A DNA stretch of 64,000 nucleotides from Hydrotalea sandarakina. GTDB lineage: Bacteria; Bacteroidota; Bacteroidia; Chitinophagales; Chitinophagaceae. The notes below the pieces were generated by a model. The model ran no database searches. It saw only the letters and a program-made list of their open reading frames with translations, and had not been told where the DNA came from. The stretch lies in NCBI RefSeq assembly GCF_003254115.1, contig NZ_QKZV01000010.1, forward strand, positions 17,141 to 81,140, read 5' to 3'. Positions 45,431-53,023 of this stretch are shown here, in pieces. How positions within the stretch are numbered: the stretch's first letter is position 1; each line of letters begins with the position of its first letter. The position numbers and the translations under genes are program-made.

Positions 45431-46180
45431 ATGAAGACAAGTGAAAGAATTTTACCCGCTACACAAAATTATTATTTAGAAGGTCCCAAGCCCCGTGTCA
45501 ATGAACTAAAATTTGCCTGGCGAGTATTCATTGAATTTTTAAAGAGTTTTCGCGTATTGCATTTTGTGGGTCCCTGTATTACTGTATTTGGTAGTGCTCG
45601 CTTTAAGCCCGACCATCCTTTTTATAAAGCTTCTGAAGAATTTGGTAAGCGCATTGCTAAGATGGGCTTTACCACAGTAACGGGTGGCGGTCCCGGTACC
45701 ATGGAGGCTGCTAATAAAGGTGCTTTTGAAAATGGCGGTAAATCTATAGGATTGAACATAAAACTACCTTTCGAACAAAAGTTGAATCCTTACGTGCATA
45801 AGTCGCTCACCTTTTCACACTTCTTTTCCCGTAAAGTGATGTTGGTGAAATATTCTTATGCATTCATTATTATGCCCGGTGGATTTGGTACGATGGACGA
45901 ATTTTTTGAAACCCTAACATTGGTGCAAACCAAAACAATTACTCAATTCCCTATCGTAGTTTTTGGAAAAGAATTTTATCAACCCTTGATACAATTAATT
46001 GAAAAAATGGCCGTTGAAGGTACCATTAGTAAAACGGATATGGATTTGGTGTTATTTACCGATGATTTTGATGAGGCAATGAATCACATCAAAACCTACA
46101 TCCGTCAAAATTATGTACTGAAGCCACGGAAGCGTGTTTGGTGGTTATTTGAACCCAAGCCGGTATCATTAGTTTTATGA
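45431..46180 (+). CDS. LOG-family (TIGR00730) protein
   Basis: About 249 residues from the ATG at 45431 (MKTSERILPATQNYY); the frame extends to an ATG at 45359, which cannot be excluded. Rossmann-like TIGR00730/LOG fold: ITVFGSARF, TTVTGGGPGTMEAANKGAFENGG, SRKVMLVKYS with the conserved Arg, and the signature PGGFGTMDEFFETLTLVQT. LOG enzymes release ribose 5-phosphate from nucleotide 5'-monophosphates (cytokinin activation in plants; purine nucleotide N-ribohydrolase in bacteria). The active-site motif appears intact. Confidence 0.9.
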   Translation: MKTSERILPATQNYYLEGPKPRVNELKFAWRVFIEFLKSFRVLHFVGPCITVFGSARFKPDHPFYKASEEFGKRIAKMGFTTVTGGGPGTMEAANKGAFENGGKSIGLNIKLPFEQKLNPYVHKSLTFSHFFSRKVMLVKYSYAFIIMPGGFGTMDEFFETLTLVQTKTITQFPIVVFGKEFYQPLIQLIEKMAVEGTISKTDMDLVLFTDDFDEAMNHIKTYIRQNYVLKPRKRVWWLFEPKPVSLVL

Positions 46181-46220
46181 ATATCTTTATGTATATTTAG
46201 TTTATCCTAATGCTCCCGTC

Positions 46221-49200
46221 ATGCCTGAATTTTCATTCATCAAAAAAATACGCAATGTTGTAAAAGTAATTATCATTGTTATTGTTGTTTTTTTTGGTTT
46301 ATTGTTTGCTTTGCCATTACTCTTTCCTACAGCAGTATCCAATAAAATTCAAAGTTTTGCGAATAGTCATATTAATGGGCAGTTGGCATTTTCTAAAGTG
46401 CGCCTTTCTTTTTTTAACCACTTCCCTTCATTAACCTTAACCCTTTACGATTGCAGTTTAAAAGGATCTGCGCCTTTTCAAAATGACACGCTACTTTCTG
46501 CCAAAGAATTGGCATTTGGTATTAATGTAGCTTCACTACTCTCCCGCCAAATTAAAGTTGATGAAGTATACTTAACACAGGGAAATGTGTGGGTACAAGT
46601 AGATACTGCCGGACATGCCAATTATAATATTTGGCAATCTTCATCCGATACTACTCAATCTAACAATGATAGCTCGGGTACCGCATTGAAAATTGAACGT
46701 ATTCAAATTAGTAAAACCAATGTTACTTATAACGATCAGTCATTGCCGATGTTAATTCGTGCAAAGCAACTGAATTATTTGGGTAAAGGCGATTTAAGTA
46801 AAGCTGTTTTTGATTTACATTCTTCTTTACTCATCGATTCGTTGGATATTGATTATGCCAATAACCACTATGTGGGCTCTAAAAAATTTAAAGCACAACT
46901 CATTACTAAAGTCAATACCCATTCCTTAAGTCTGTTGTTTGAAAAAAATGAAGTGGTATTAAATCAACTGCCTTTCCGATTTCAAGGGCGCTTCGATTTT
47001 TTGAAAGACGGATATTACATGAACTTTAACCTTCAAACCAAAAATGCCGATTTGTATGATGTGTTAAGTGCTATTCCACCCGAATACAATGAGTGGTTCA
47101 GTAAAATGGATGCAAAAGGCGCTACCCAAATTAGTGCTGTGCTAAAAGGTATATACCGGGCTTCAACTAACACTATGCCTACCTTTACTATGCATGCTGC
47201 TATTAAAGATGGTTATCTTGATCATGAAAAAGCACCTGCACCTATCCATCATTTAAACACTGCTATTAACTTTCAATTCCCACAGTTTAATACCGATAGC
47301 CTGCAGTTGAATATAGATACCCTGTACTTTTCAATGGATAAAAGTTTTTTCCATGCTTCGGCACATATTACGGGCGTAAATACACCATTCATTCAAACAC
47401 ATATTCAGGCCAACTTAAACCTGCAACAACTGCAACAAGCTTTAGGGATAGCCTCACTTAAAATGCGTGGACATTATATTTTGCAAGCACATGCCAGGGG
47501 TACTTATGCTACTAAAATTGTTCCCAATGGTTTACGTAAAGTTGATACCGCTATAAGCAGTATTCCTGTTTTCAGCCTTCATTCTTCTTTAGAAAACGGA
47601 TTTGTACAATTGGCTGATTTGCCAAAAGCAATTGATACTTTACAGTTTCAACTCAATGCCCATTGTGCTGACGGGCAATACCGGCATATTATGCTTGAAC
47701 TAAAAGATGCATATGTAAAGGCAATGGATAATTACGTAAAAGCCAATGGTTCTTTTACTGCTTCTATTCCCAGCAGCGTTGCTGCTAACATAATGGCATT
47801 GGTGCATTTAAATGAAATAAAAGATTTTTTCCCAATTGGCAATTATGTTTTCAATGGATTGCTTACCCTGCAAACCAATATAAATGGCAGCATTAATCCG
47901 GAAAAGAAACGATTGCCCATTCTTTCGGCGAATGTGCAATTGGCCAATGGCAGCATATTAACACCTTATTATCCTAAGCCAATTGAGGCCATTGATGTGC
48001 AAGCCAATGTTTCCAATAGCAACGGCAACTATCAAACCATGAAAGTAAATATTTTGCCTATTCGTTTATCTATTGAGGGGCAGCCATTTTTACTTCGTTT
48101 AAATGTTCAGAATTTTAATAATTTATATTATAACTTATATAGCACCGGTACGCTCGATTTAAATAAATTGTATCAGGTATTTCACTTGTCCAACTATCGC
48201 TTTGCCGGATTAATTAAAACCAATATTACCATGCAAGGCCATCAAAATGATGCATTGGCCGGCAGGTACCAATTGCTATACAATAAAGGCACTTTGCAAT
48301 TCAATAATGTTCAGTTGTATTCCGACTTGTATACTTTGCCTTTCATTATTCATTCCGGTAAATTCCATTTTGATCAGGGTAATATGGTGTTCGATGATTG
48401 TAAGGCCGGCTTCGGGCAATCAGATTTTACTTTAAATGGTTCATTAGAAAATGTAATTAATTATGTGTTGAGCAATCAACCTTTGAAAGGACAATTCCAA
48501 CTGAATAGTAACAAAGTAAATGTAGATGAATTCATGGCCTTTAAACCCGGCGCTTCCAACACTAACACAACTGTTAGTACACCCACATATGGTGTTGTAA
48601 TGATACCTGATAACTTATCATTAACGCTGAATACCAACTTAAAAAAAGTGTTGTATAATGGTATACCGTTAGATAGTTTGCATGGCTCCATCATCATAGA
48701 CAGCGGTAGTATTCAATTGCAAAACTGTGGCGTGAATGTAATTGGTACGCAGGTGCAAATGCAGGCAAAATATAAAAACAAAGGCACACAGTCGGCTGAT
48801 TTTTATTATCAGGTGAATGCGAAAGATTTTGATATTCAAAGGGCTTATCGGGAAATTCCAATTTTTAGAACGTTGGCAAGTTCGGCTGCTTATACCAAGG
48901 GTATTGTAGCCTTACAATACCAATTAAGTGGCCGCTTAAATAATGCCATGATGCCCATTTATCCTTCCTTAACCGGTGGTGGTGTGTTGAATTTAAAAAA
49001 GGTATCGGTAAAAGGCTTTCGTTTATTCGAAGCATTAAGTAAAGCTTCGGGCCGTGATAGTTTAAATAATCCTGCACTGGCCGGAATTAATATTCACAGC
49101 AAAATTGCCAAAAATATTATTACCATTGAACGTACCCGTTTAAAGATATTTGGCTTTCGTCCTCGTTTTCAAGGGCAGATAAGTTTTGATGGTCAACTAA

Positions 49201-49340
49201 ATTTAAGTGGCCGGTTGGGCTTACCGCCACTGGGTATTATTGGTATTCCTTTTACCGTAACCGGAACAGAAGAAAAGCCCATAATAAAAATGCGCCGCGA
49301 AACAGCCGCAGATGAATTGAAGGAAACCGATGATGAATAA
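46221..49340 (+). CDS. AsmA-like envelope protein
   Basis: 1039 residues. One N-terminal membrane helix (VVKVIIIVIVVFFGLLFALPLLF) followed by a long series of beta-strand segments with the AsmA start pattern (NSHINGQLAFSKVRLSFFNHFPSLTLTLYDCSLKG). The C-terminal AsmA domain contains TGGGVLNLKKVSVKGFRLFEALSKASGRD and ends ITGTEEKPIIKMRRE-like (FTVTGTEEKPIIKMRRE). The AsmA/TamB/YhdP superfamily is thought to form bridge-like lipid conduits between the two membranes. It is alone on this strand, 40 bases after the LOG gene. Confidence 0.85.
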   Translation: MPEFSFIKKIRNVVKVIIIVIVVFFGLLFALPLLFPTAVSNKIQSFANSHINGQLAFSKVRLSFFNHFPSLTLTLYDCSLKGSAPFQNDTLLSAKELAFGINVASLLSRQIKVDEVYLTQGNVWVQVDTAGHANYNIWQSSSDTTQSNNDSSGTALKIERIQISKTNVTYNDQSLPMLIRAKQLNYLGKGDLSKAVFDLHSSLLIDSLDIDYANNHYVGSKKFKAQLITKVNTHSLSLLFEKNEVVLNQLPFRFQGRFDFLKDGYYMNFNLQTKNADLYDVLSAIPPEYNEWFSKMDAKGATQISAVLKGIYRASTNTMPTFTMHAAIKDGYLDHEKAPAPIHHLNTAINFQFPQFNTDSLQLNIDTLYFSMDKSFFHASAHITGVNTPFIQTHIQANLNLQQLQQALGIASLKMRGHYILQAHARGTYATKIVPNGLRKVDTAISSIPVFSLHSSLENGFVQLADLPKAIDTLQFQLNAHCADGQYRHIMLELKDAYVKAMDNYVKANGSFTASIPSSVAANIMALVHLNEIKDFFPIGNYVFNGLLTLQTNINGSINPEKKRLPILSANVQLANGSILTPYYPKPIEAIDVQANVSNSNGNYQTMKVNILPIRLSIEGQPFLLRLNVQNFNNLYYNLYSTGTLDLNKLYQVFHLSNYRFAGLIKTNITMQGHQNDALAGRYQLLYNKGTLQFNNVQLYSDLYTLPFIIHSGKFHFDQGNMVFDDCKAGFGQSDFTLNGSLENVINYVLSNQPLKGQFQLNSNKVNVDEFMAFKPGASNTNTTVSTPTYGVVMIPDNLSLTLNTNLKKVLYNGIPLDSLHGSIIIDSGSIQLQNCGVNVIGTQVQMQAKYKNKGTQSADFYYQVNAKDFDIQRAYREIPIFRTLASSAAYTKGIVALQYQLSGRLNNAMMPIYPSLTGGGVLNLKKVSVKGFRLFEALSKASGRDSLNNPALAGINIHSKIAKNIITIERTRLKIFGFRPRFQGQISFDGQLNLSGRLGLPPLGIIGIPFTVTGTEEKPIIKMRRETAADELKETDDE

Positions 49341-49719
49341 TTTTCAAACAAACTTAGAGCAATTAAATAGCACTTGTATAAGTTGAATAATGCTTAAAAT
49401 AGCTTCATTGCTGGTTTGAGGATTACTTATGCCGACTTGATATTCATCAAAAAATACTTACATAATACTTTGATTATTGTGCGGTGGCCATTCGGCTGCG
49501 GTACAAGCTTCATCAACATTGTAAGCTAATTGGTGCCATCTAACCATTGAAAAGGTTTACCATTATATAATCTTTCCTTTCGTCCATTTCATTTTTTCAA
49601 TTCTGCATTTATCAGTACATTCAATGCGTATTTTATAAAGCTGTTTCCATTAGCATTATGAAATGCACAATGATTCATTGATACCTTATTTCAATAATCC
49701 ATATCAACACATTTGCCAC
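49341..49719. other. Intergenic region, no gene seen
   Basis: 379 bases with no frame longer than a few dozen codons apart from an in-frame upstream extension of the oxidoreductase. No hairpin terminator, RNA gene or clear TAnnTTTG element was found. Confidence 0.5.
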
Positions 49720-51174
49720 ATGAAAAAGAAATTAAACAATGCAGCCGACAATTCTCGCCGCAATTTTTTACGCAATGCTGCTTTAGCCGCTACGGGTTTC
49801 TATATTGTGCCTCGTCATGTACTCGGTAAGGGATTTATTGCTCCAAGCGATAAACTGAATGTTGCCGGTGTTGGCATTGGAGGAAAAGGAGAAAGCGATT
49901 TGTGGAATTTTTATCAAAGTGGCAAAGCCAATATTGTTGGTTTGTGCGATGTGGATGATCGTATGGCAAAGACAAGCCGGTCACGTTACCCCAAAGCCGC
50001 TTACTTTCACGACTATCGGGAAATGTTAGATAAAATGGGTAAAAGTATTGATGCTGTTTCTGTTTCAACACCCGATCATATGCACGCCGTAATTGCTATG
50101 GCCGCCATGCAAATGGGTAAGCACGTATATGTGCAAAAACCCATGGCGCACGATATTTATGAAGCCCGTGTAATGACTAAAGCTGCGCATCAATACAAAG
50201 TAGTTACACAAATGGGTAACCAGGGTGCTTCAGGCGATGGGGTAAGGCAGTTGCGCGAATGGTATAATGCCGGCGTAATTGGTGAAGTAGATACTGTATA
50301 TTGTTTTACGGATAGACCCGTTTGGCCGCAAGGAATTGCATGGCCCAACCCTGATCCCAATATTCCTGCCGGCTTAGATTGGAAGTTGTGGCAAGGCAAC
50401 ACCGCTTTGCGCGATTATGTGGATGGTTTACTGCCTTTCAATTGGCGCGGTTGGTGGGAGTATGGAACCGGTGCTTTGGGCGATATGGGCTGTCATTTAA
50501 TGGAAGCACCATTTAGGGTATTAGGATTAGGATATCCTACCGCGGCTGAATGCAGTGTGGCAACCCAATACACCAAACCATGGACAAGGTCTTTCCATCC
50601 TGAAAGCGGTCCCATAGCTTCGCACATTACATTAACTTTTAACGTCAATGGGCGTACCGTTAAATTACATTGGATGGATGGTGGCATACAACCCGATAGG
50701 CCGGAAGAATTAGGATCAAATGAATTGTTCGGGGATGGTGGTAATGCTATTTTATTTGTTGGCAGCAAAGGAAAAATGATGGCCTCTACCTATGCCGAGA
50801 ACCCAAGATTATTGCCATTATCGCGCAATCAGGAAGTGCATGTACCACAAACATTGGCTCGGGTGCCGGGTAGTGCTAATGGGCATTATGCCGCTTGGGT
50901 AGAAGCTTGCATTGCCGGTTATGGCAGTAAAGAACAAAAAGAATTAAGCTCCAACTTCGACCTGGCAGGCCCTTTAACTGAAATTGTGTTAATGGGTAAT
51001 TTGGCCATTAGAAGTTATAATGTGCAAGAGCCGAATCCAAAAAATCCAAAAAGCTTTATTTATCCGGGGCGTAATATTCAACTGCAGTGGGATGGAGCCA
51101 ATATGCGCATTACGAATTTTGAACCTGCCAATGCATTTGTAAAACGTACGTATCAAAACGGATATAGCTTATAA
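49720..51174 (+). CDS. Tat-exported Gfo/Idh/MocA-family oxidoreductase
   Basis: 484 residues from the ATG at 49720; the open frame reaches 49663 but this start places the twin-arginine signal (SRRNFLRNAALAATGFYIVP) at the N-terminus. Rossmann NAD(P)-binding start VAGVGIGGKGESDL, then NIVGLCDVDD, SVSTPDHMHAVIAMAAMQMGKHVYVQKPMA with the EKP-like QKP motif, and QMGNQGASGDGVRQLREW. The second half is the GFO_IDH_MocA C-terminal domain type with WWEYGTGALGDMGCHLMEAPF, in which Asp and His are the conserved catalytic-site residues. Periplasmic sugar or inositol-type oxidoreductase with tightly bound cofactor is the usual role; substrate unknown. Confidence 0.92.
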   Translation: MKKKLNNAADNSRRNFLRNAALAATGFYIVPRHVLGKGFIAPSDKLNVAGVGIGGKGESDLWNFYQSGKANIVGLCDVDDRMAKTSRSRYPKAAYFHDYREMLDKMGKSIDAVSVSTPDHMHAVIAMAAMQMGKHVYVQKPMAHDIYEARVMTKAAHQYKVVTQMGNQGASGDGVRQLREWYNAGVIGEVDTVYCFTDRPVWPQGIAWPNPDPNIPAGLDWKLWQGNTALRDYVDGLLPFNWRGWWEYGTGALGDMGCHLMEAPFRVLGLGYPTAAECSVATQYTKPWTRSFHPESGPIASHITLTFNVNGRTVKLHWMDGGIQPDRPEELGSNELFGDGGNAILFVGSKGKMMASTYAENPRLLPLSRNQEVHVPQTLARVPGSANGHYAAWVEACIAGYGSKEQKELSSNFDLAGPLTEIVLMGNLAIRSYNVQEPNPKNPKSFIYPGRNIQLQWDGANMRITNFEPANAFVKRTYQNGYSL

Positions 51175-51198
51175 GCTATCATCCCTTACATTCTCTAA

Positions 51199-51386
51199 CG
51201 GTTGGTGTCCCCACCAACCGAAACGAAATTATCTTTATCTCTCTATCGGTTGGTGTCCCCACCAACCGAAACAAAGATCCCTAAAAGGAATTGGTCAATA
51301 AAGCCTTAAGGCAAAGGAAAGATGTAGATGTGGTGGGTGAGGACACCCACCACTAAAGAAAATAGATGTGGTGGATAAGGCCACCA
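51199..51386. repeat. Palindromic repeat cluster, left of hicBA
   Basis: Two copies of palindrome R1 (arms CGGTTGGTG and CACCAACCG around TCCC; 51199-51220 and 51247-51268). One copy of palindrome R2 follows (GTGGTGGGTG, AGGA, CACCCACCAC; 51330-51353), then a degenerate R2 (TGGTGG...CCACCA, 51369-51386). The R1b-to-R2 segment is a decayed copy of the 128-bp unit found right of the toxin-antitoxin genes. Confidence 0.85.
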
Positions 51387-51469
51387 TCCATTAGTGGAAA
51401 GTTAGAGACACTAAACACCAGAAATAAACAGATAGTGCTTTGTTATTAGAATTATTTCTTTTCTTTGAT

Positions 51470-51715
51470 TTAAAAGTTTTTAATTTCTGCTTCAAATTGG
51501 TCTTTCGAGATTCCGAGGGTTTTAAGATTTGTATGAATATGTAAAATTGGAATTTCCTTGTATTTTGTTCGAACAGTAACAGTTCTTGTAAGTCGTTTTG
51601 GGTGTCCTTTAGGGTAATTATAATGGTCGTGTGAAGCCTTTGTTCGTTCATATCTTAATCCAAGGCTTTCTAACCATGCGATAAATTTGTATGTAGGGAT
51701 TTGCTTAACTCCCAT
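51470..51715 (-). CDS. hicA: HicA-like toxin (type II toxin-antitoxin)
   Basis: 81 residues. IPTYKFIAWLESLGLRYERTKASHDHYNYP matches the dsRBD-like HicA mRNA interferase fold, with the catalytic His of the GSHxxY/F-type motif here in ASHDHYNYP. C-terminal part ILHIHTNLKTLGISKDQFEAEI is the usual helix-rich end. Translated just after HicB (3-base gap), on the minus strand, in the hicB-hicA order. Expected to cleave mRNA when released from the antitoxin. Confidence 0.8.
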   Translation of the reverse strand: MGVKQIPTYKFIAWLESLGLRYERTKASHDHYNYPKGHPKRLTRTVTVRTKYKEIPILHIHTNLKTLGISKDQFEAEIKNF

Positions 51716-51718
51716 TTT

Positions 51719-52069
51719 TCAGCAAATTGGAACGCTCCAGTTTTCGTTGAATTGTTGTCTTAATGAACCGGCAGGTATATTAAGTTCAACCATTGCCGGA
51801 GGTTCAGCTTTTTTGTGGTTTTGAATATTAATATTCCATCCATTTCTAATCAAATCCTCATGAAGTGAACCGTTTTCTTTGCAATCTTCAAGATAAGCTT
51901 CCATTACTTCGTCAAAACCAATTTTAGCTTCCTCAATGGTATCGCCATAAGAAGAAAGATTAAGGGAAGGGCAGTATGCAACATAGTAGTCTCCTTGTTG
52001 AAATACAAGTACATTCAACTGAAGTTCAAGTACATTATCAAGACCATCTGTTTTAATGTAATTTTTCAT
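51719..52069 (-). CDS. hicB: HicB-like antitoxin
   Basis: 116 residues. LNVLVFQQGDYYVAYCPSLNLSSYGDTIEEAKIGFDEVMEAYLEDC is the HicB partial-RNase-H-fold signature (Y-x-A-x-C-P-x-L plus GDTxEEA). The C-terminal segment (VELNIPAGSLRQQF) does not look like a full HTH or ribbon-helix-helix domain, so DNA binding is uncertain. Precedes and probably neutralises the HicA toxin. Confidence 0.8.
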   Translation of the reverse strand: MKNYIKTDGLDNVLELQLNVLVFQQGDYYVAYCPSLNLSSYGDTIEEAKIGFDEVMEAYLEDCKENGSLHEDLIRNGWNINIQNHKKAEPPAMVELNIPAGSLRQQFNENWSVPIC

Positions 52070-52243
52070 TTTTTTATCTTACTTCCAATATTAGAAACAT
52101 AAAATGTGCCTAAATGTTGAATTATAATCTAAAGAATTCAAAATTAAAAATAGGGATTTGTCTTGTATTAGCCAATCCGCTTAAATAAAAGTCGAAAACC
52201 AATGACTTATTGTTGGTGAGCAAAATTATAGCTCTTATTCTAT
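52070..52243. other. Short intergenic stretch between hicB and the right repeat cluster
   Basis: 174 AT-rich bases. Should contain the hicBA promoter on the minus strand; no exact TAnnTTTG match seen. Confidence 0.4.
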
Positions 52244-52521
52244 CGGTTGGTGTCCCCACCAACCGAAACGAAGATCCTCAAAAGGAATTGGCCATTAAAG
52301 CCCCTAAGGCAAAGGAAAGATGTAGATGTGGTGGGTGGGGACACCCACCACTAGGAAAAACATCTCTCTAACGGTTGGTGTCCCCACCAACCGAAACGAA
52401 AATCCTCAAAAAGAATTGGCCATTAAAGCCCCTAAGGCAAAGGAAAGATGTAGATGTGGTGGGTGGGGACACCCACCACTAGGAAAAACATCTCTCTAAC
52501 GGTTGGTGTCCCCACCAACCG
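52244..52521. repeat. Tandem 128-bp palindromic repeat array, right of hicBA
   Basis: R1 palindromes at 52244-52265, 52372-52393 and 52500-52521 occur at exactly 128-base intervals. R2 palindromes lie at 52328-52351 and 52456-52479. Each unit reads R1, a nearly invariant spacer with GGCCATTAAAGCCCCTAAGG, R2 and a short linker with CATCTCTCTAA. The two units are almost identical, indicating recent duplication. R1 and R2 share the core GGTGTCCCCACC in opposite orientation. Confidence 0.9.
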
Positions 52522-52579
52522 AAATAGGAAACTGAATACCCTTTACGCAGTTTTCTAAACTGCTCTCTAACACTGCTTA

Positions 52580-52654
52580 CACAGTTATTTTAACACTCTC
52601 CACAGTTATTTTAACACTCTCTTAAACACTCTCCACAGTTATTTTAACACTCTC
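52580..52654. repeat. Short tandem repeat, 21-nt unit, three copies
   Basis: Copies at 52580-52600, 52601-52621 and 52634-52654. The unit starts CACAGTTATTTTAACACTCT and ends with C. A 12-nt partial copy (TTAAACACTCTC) lies between copies two and three. The sequence is non-coding in all frames. Confidence 0.85.
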
Positions 52655-52684
52655 CAACCATTACCCATCCTTCTCCCATACATT

Positions 52685-52734
52685 TACCTATCAACAGCGT
52701 TACGCAACGCTGTTGACTCGAAGCAGTCTCGAAG
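52685..52734. repeat. Dispersed REP-like palindromic repeat, copy 2
   Basis: Same element as at 2106-2155: arms CAACAGCGTT and AACGCTGTTG (52692-52715) around loop ACGC, followed by CGAAGCAGTCTCGAAG. The loop substitutions relative to copy 1 keep the stem perfect, consistent with selection for the hairpin or with homing of a short mobile sequence. Confidence 0.8.
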
Positions 52735-52981
52735 CAATATCGAATCCATTGCATAACCAATAGCGTCCACTTTTCAAATGATATAGCTATTGATGGGTAT
52801 TCTAACAGTACATCCATTATGCTTTCTAATGTCCTTATGTTCATTTTTCTAATTAAAACCTGTAGTATGCATTGAAACTAACCCATGTTTGTTTTTGTTG
52901 ATGGCCTATCCCTTTACGTTTTAACAAAATCATAATTCTTTTACCCTCAATTATTCTGTTTTACTTTAATACAAACAGACT

Positions 52982-52989
52982 TATATTTG
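52982..52989 (+). promoter_or_regulatory. Candidate promoter of the polysaccharide locus (-7 element TATATTTG)
   Basis: Exact TAnnTTTG match, 34 bases before the SLBB gene start. The region at the expected -33 position is T-rich (GTTTTA) but not a perfect TTTG. Confidence 0.5.
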
Positions 52990-53023
52990 CGGCTATTATA
53001 AACATCCTTTTAACACAGCCCGC

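Noticed and set aside
51199..52521. Repeat array as a possible CRISPR
   Set aside because: Repeats are long palindromes with near-identical spacers and a 128-base period, there are no unique 30-40 nt spacers, and no cas genes are nearby.
52644..52844. 66-codon minus-strand frame before the SLBB gene
   Set aside because: It crosses the 21-nt tandem repeats and the REP-like palindrome, which are clearly non-coding.
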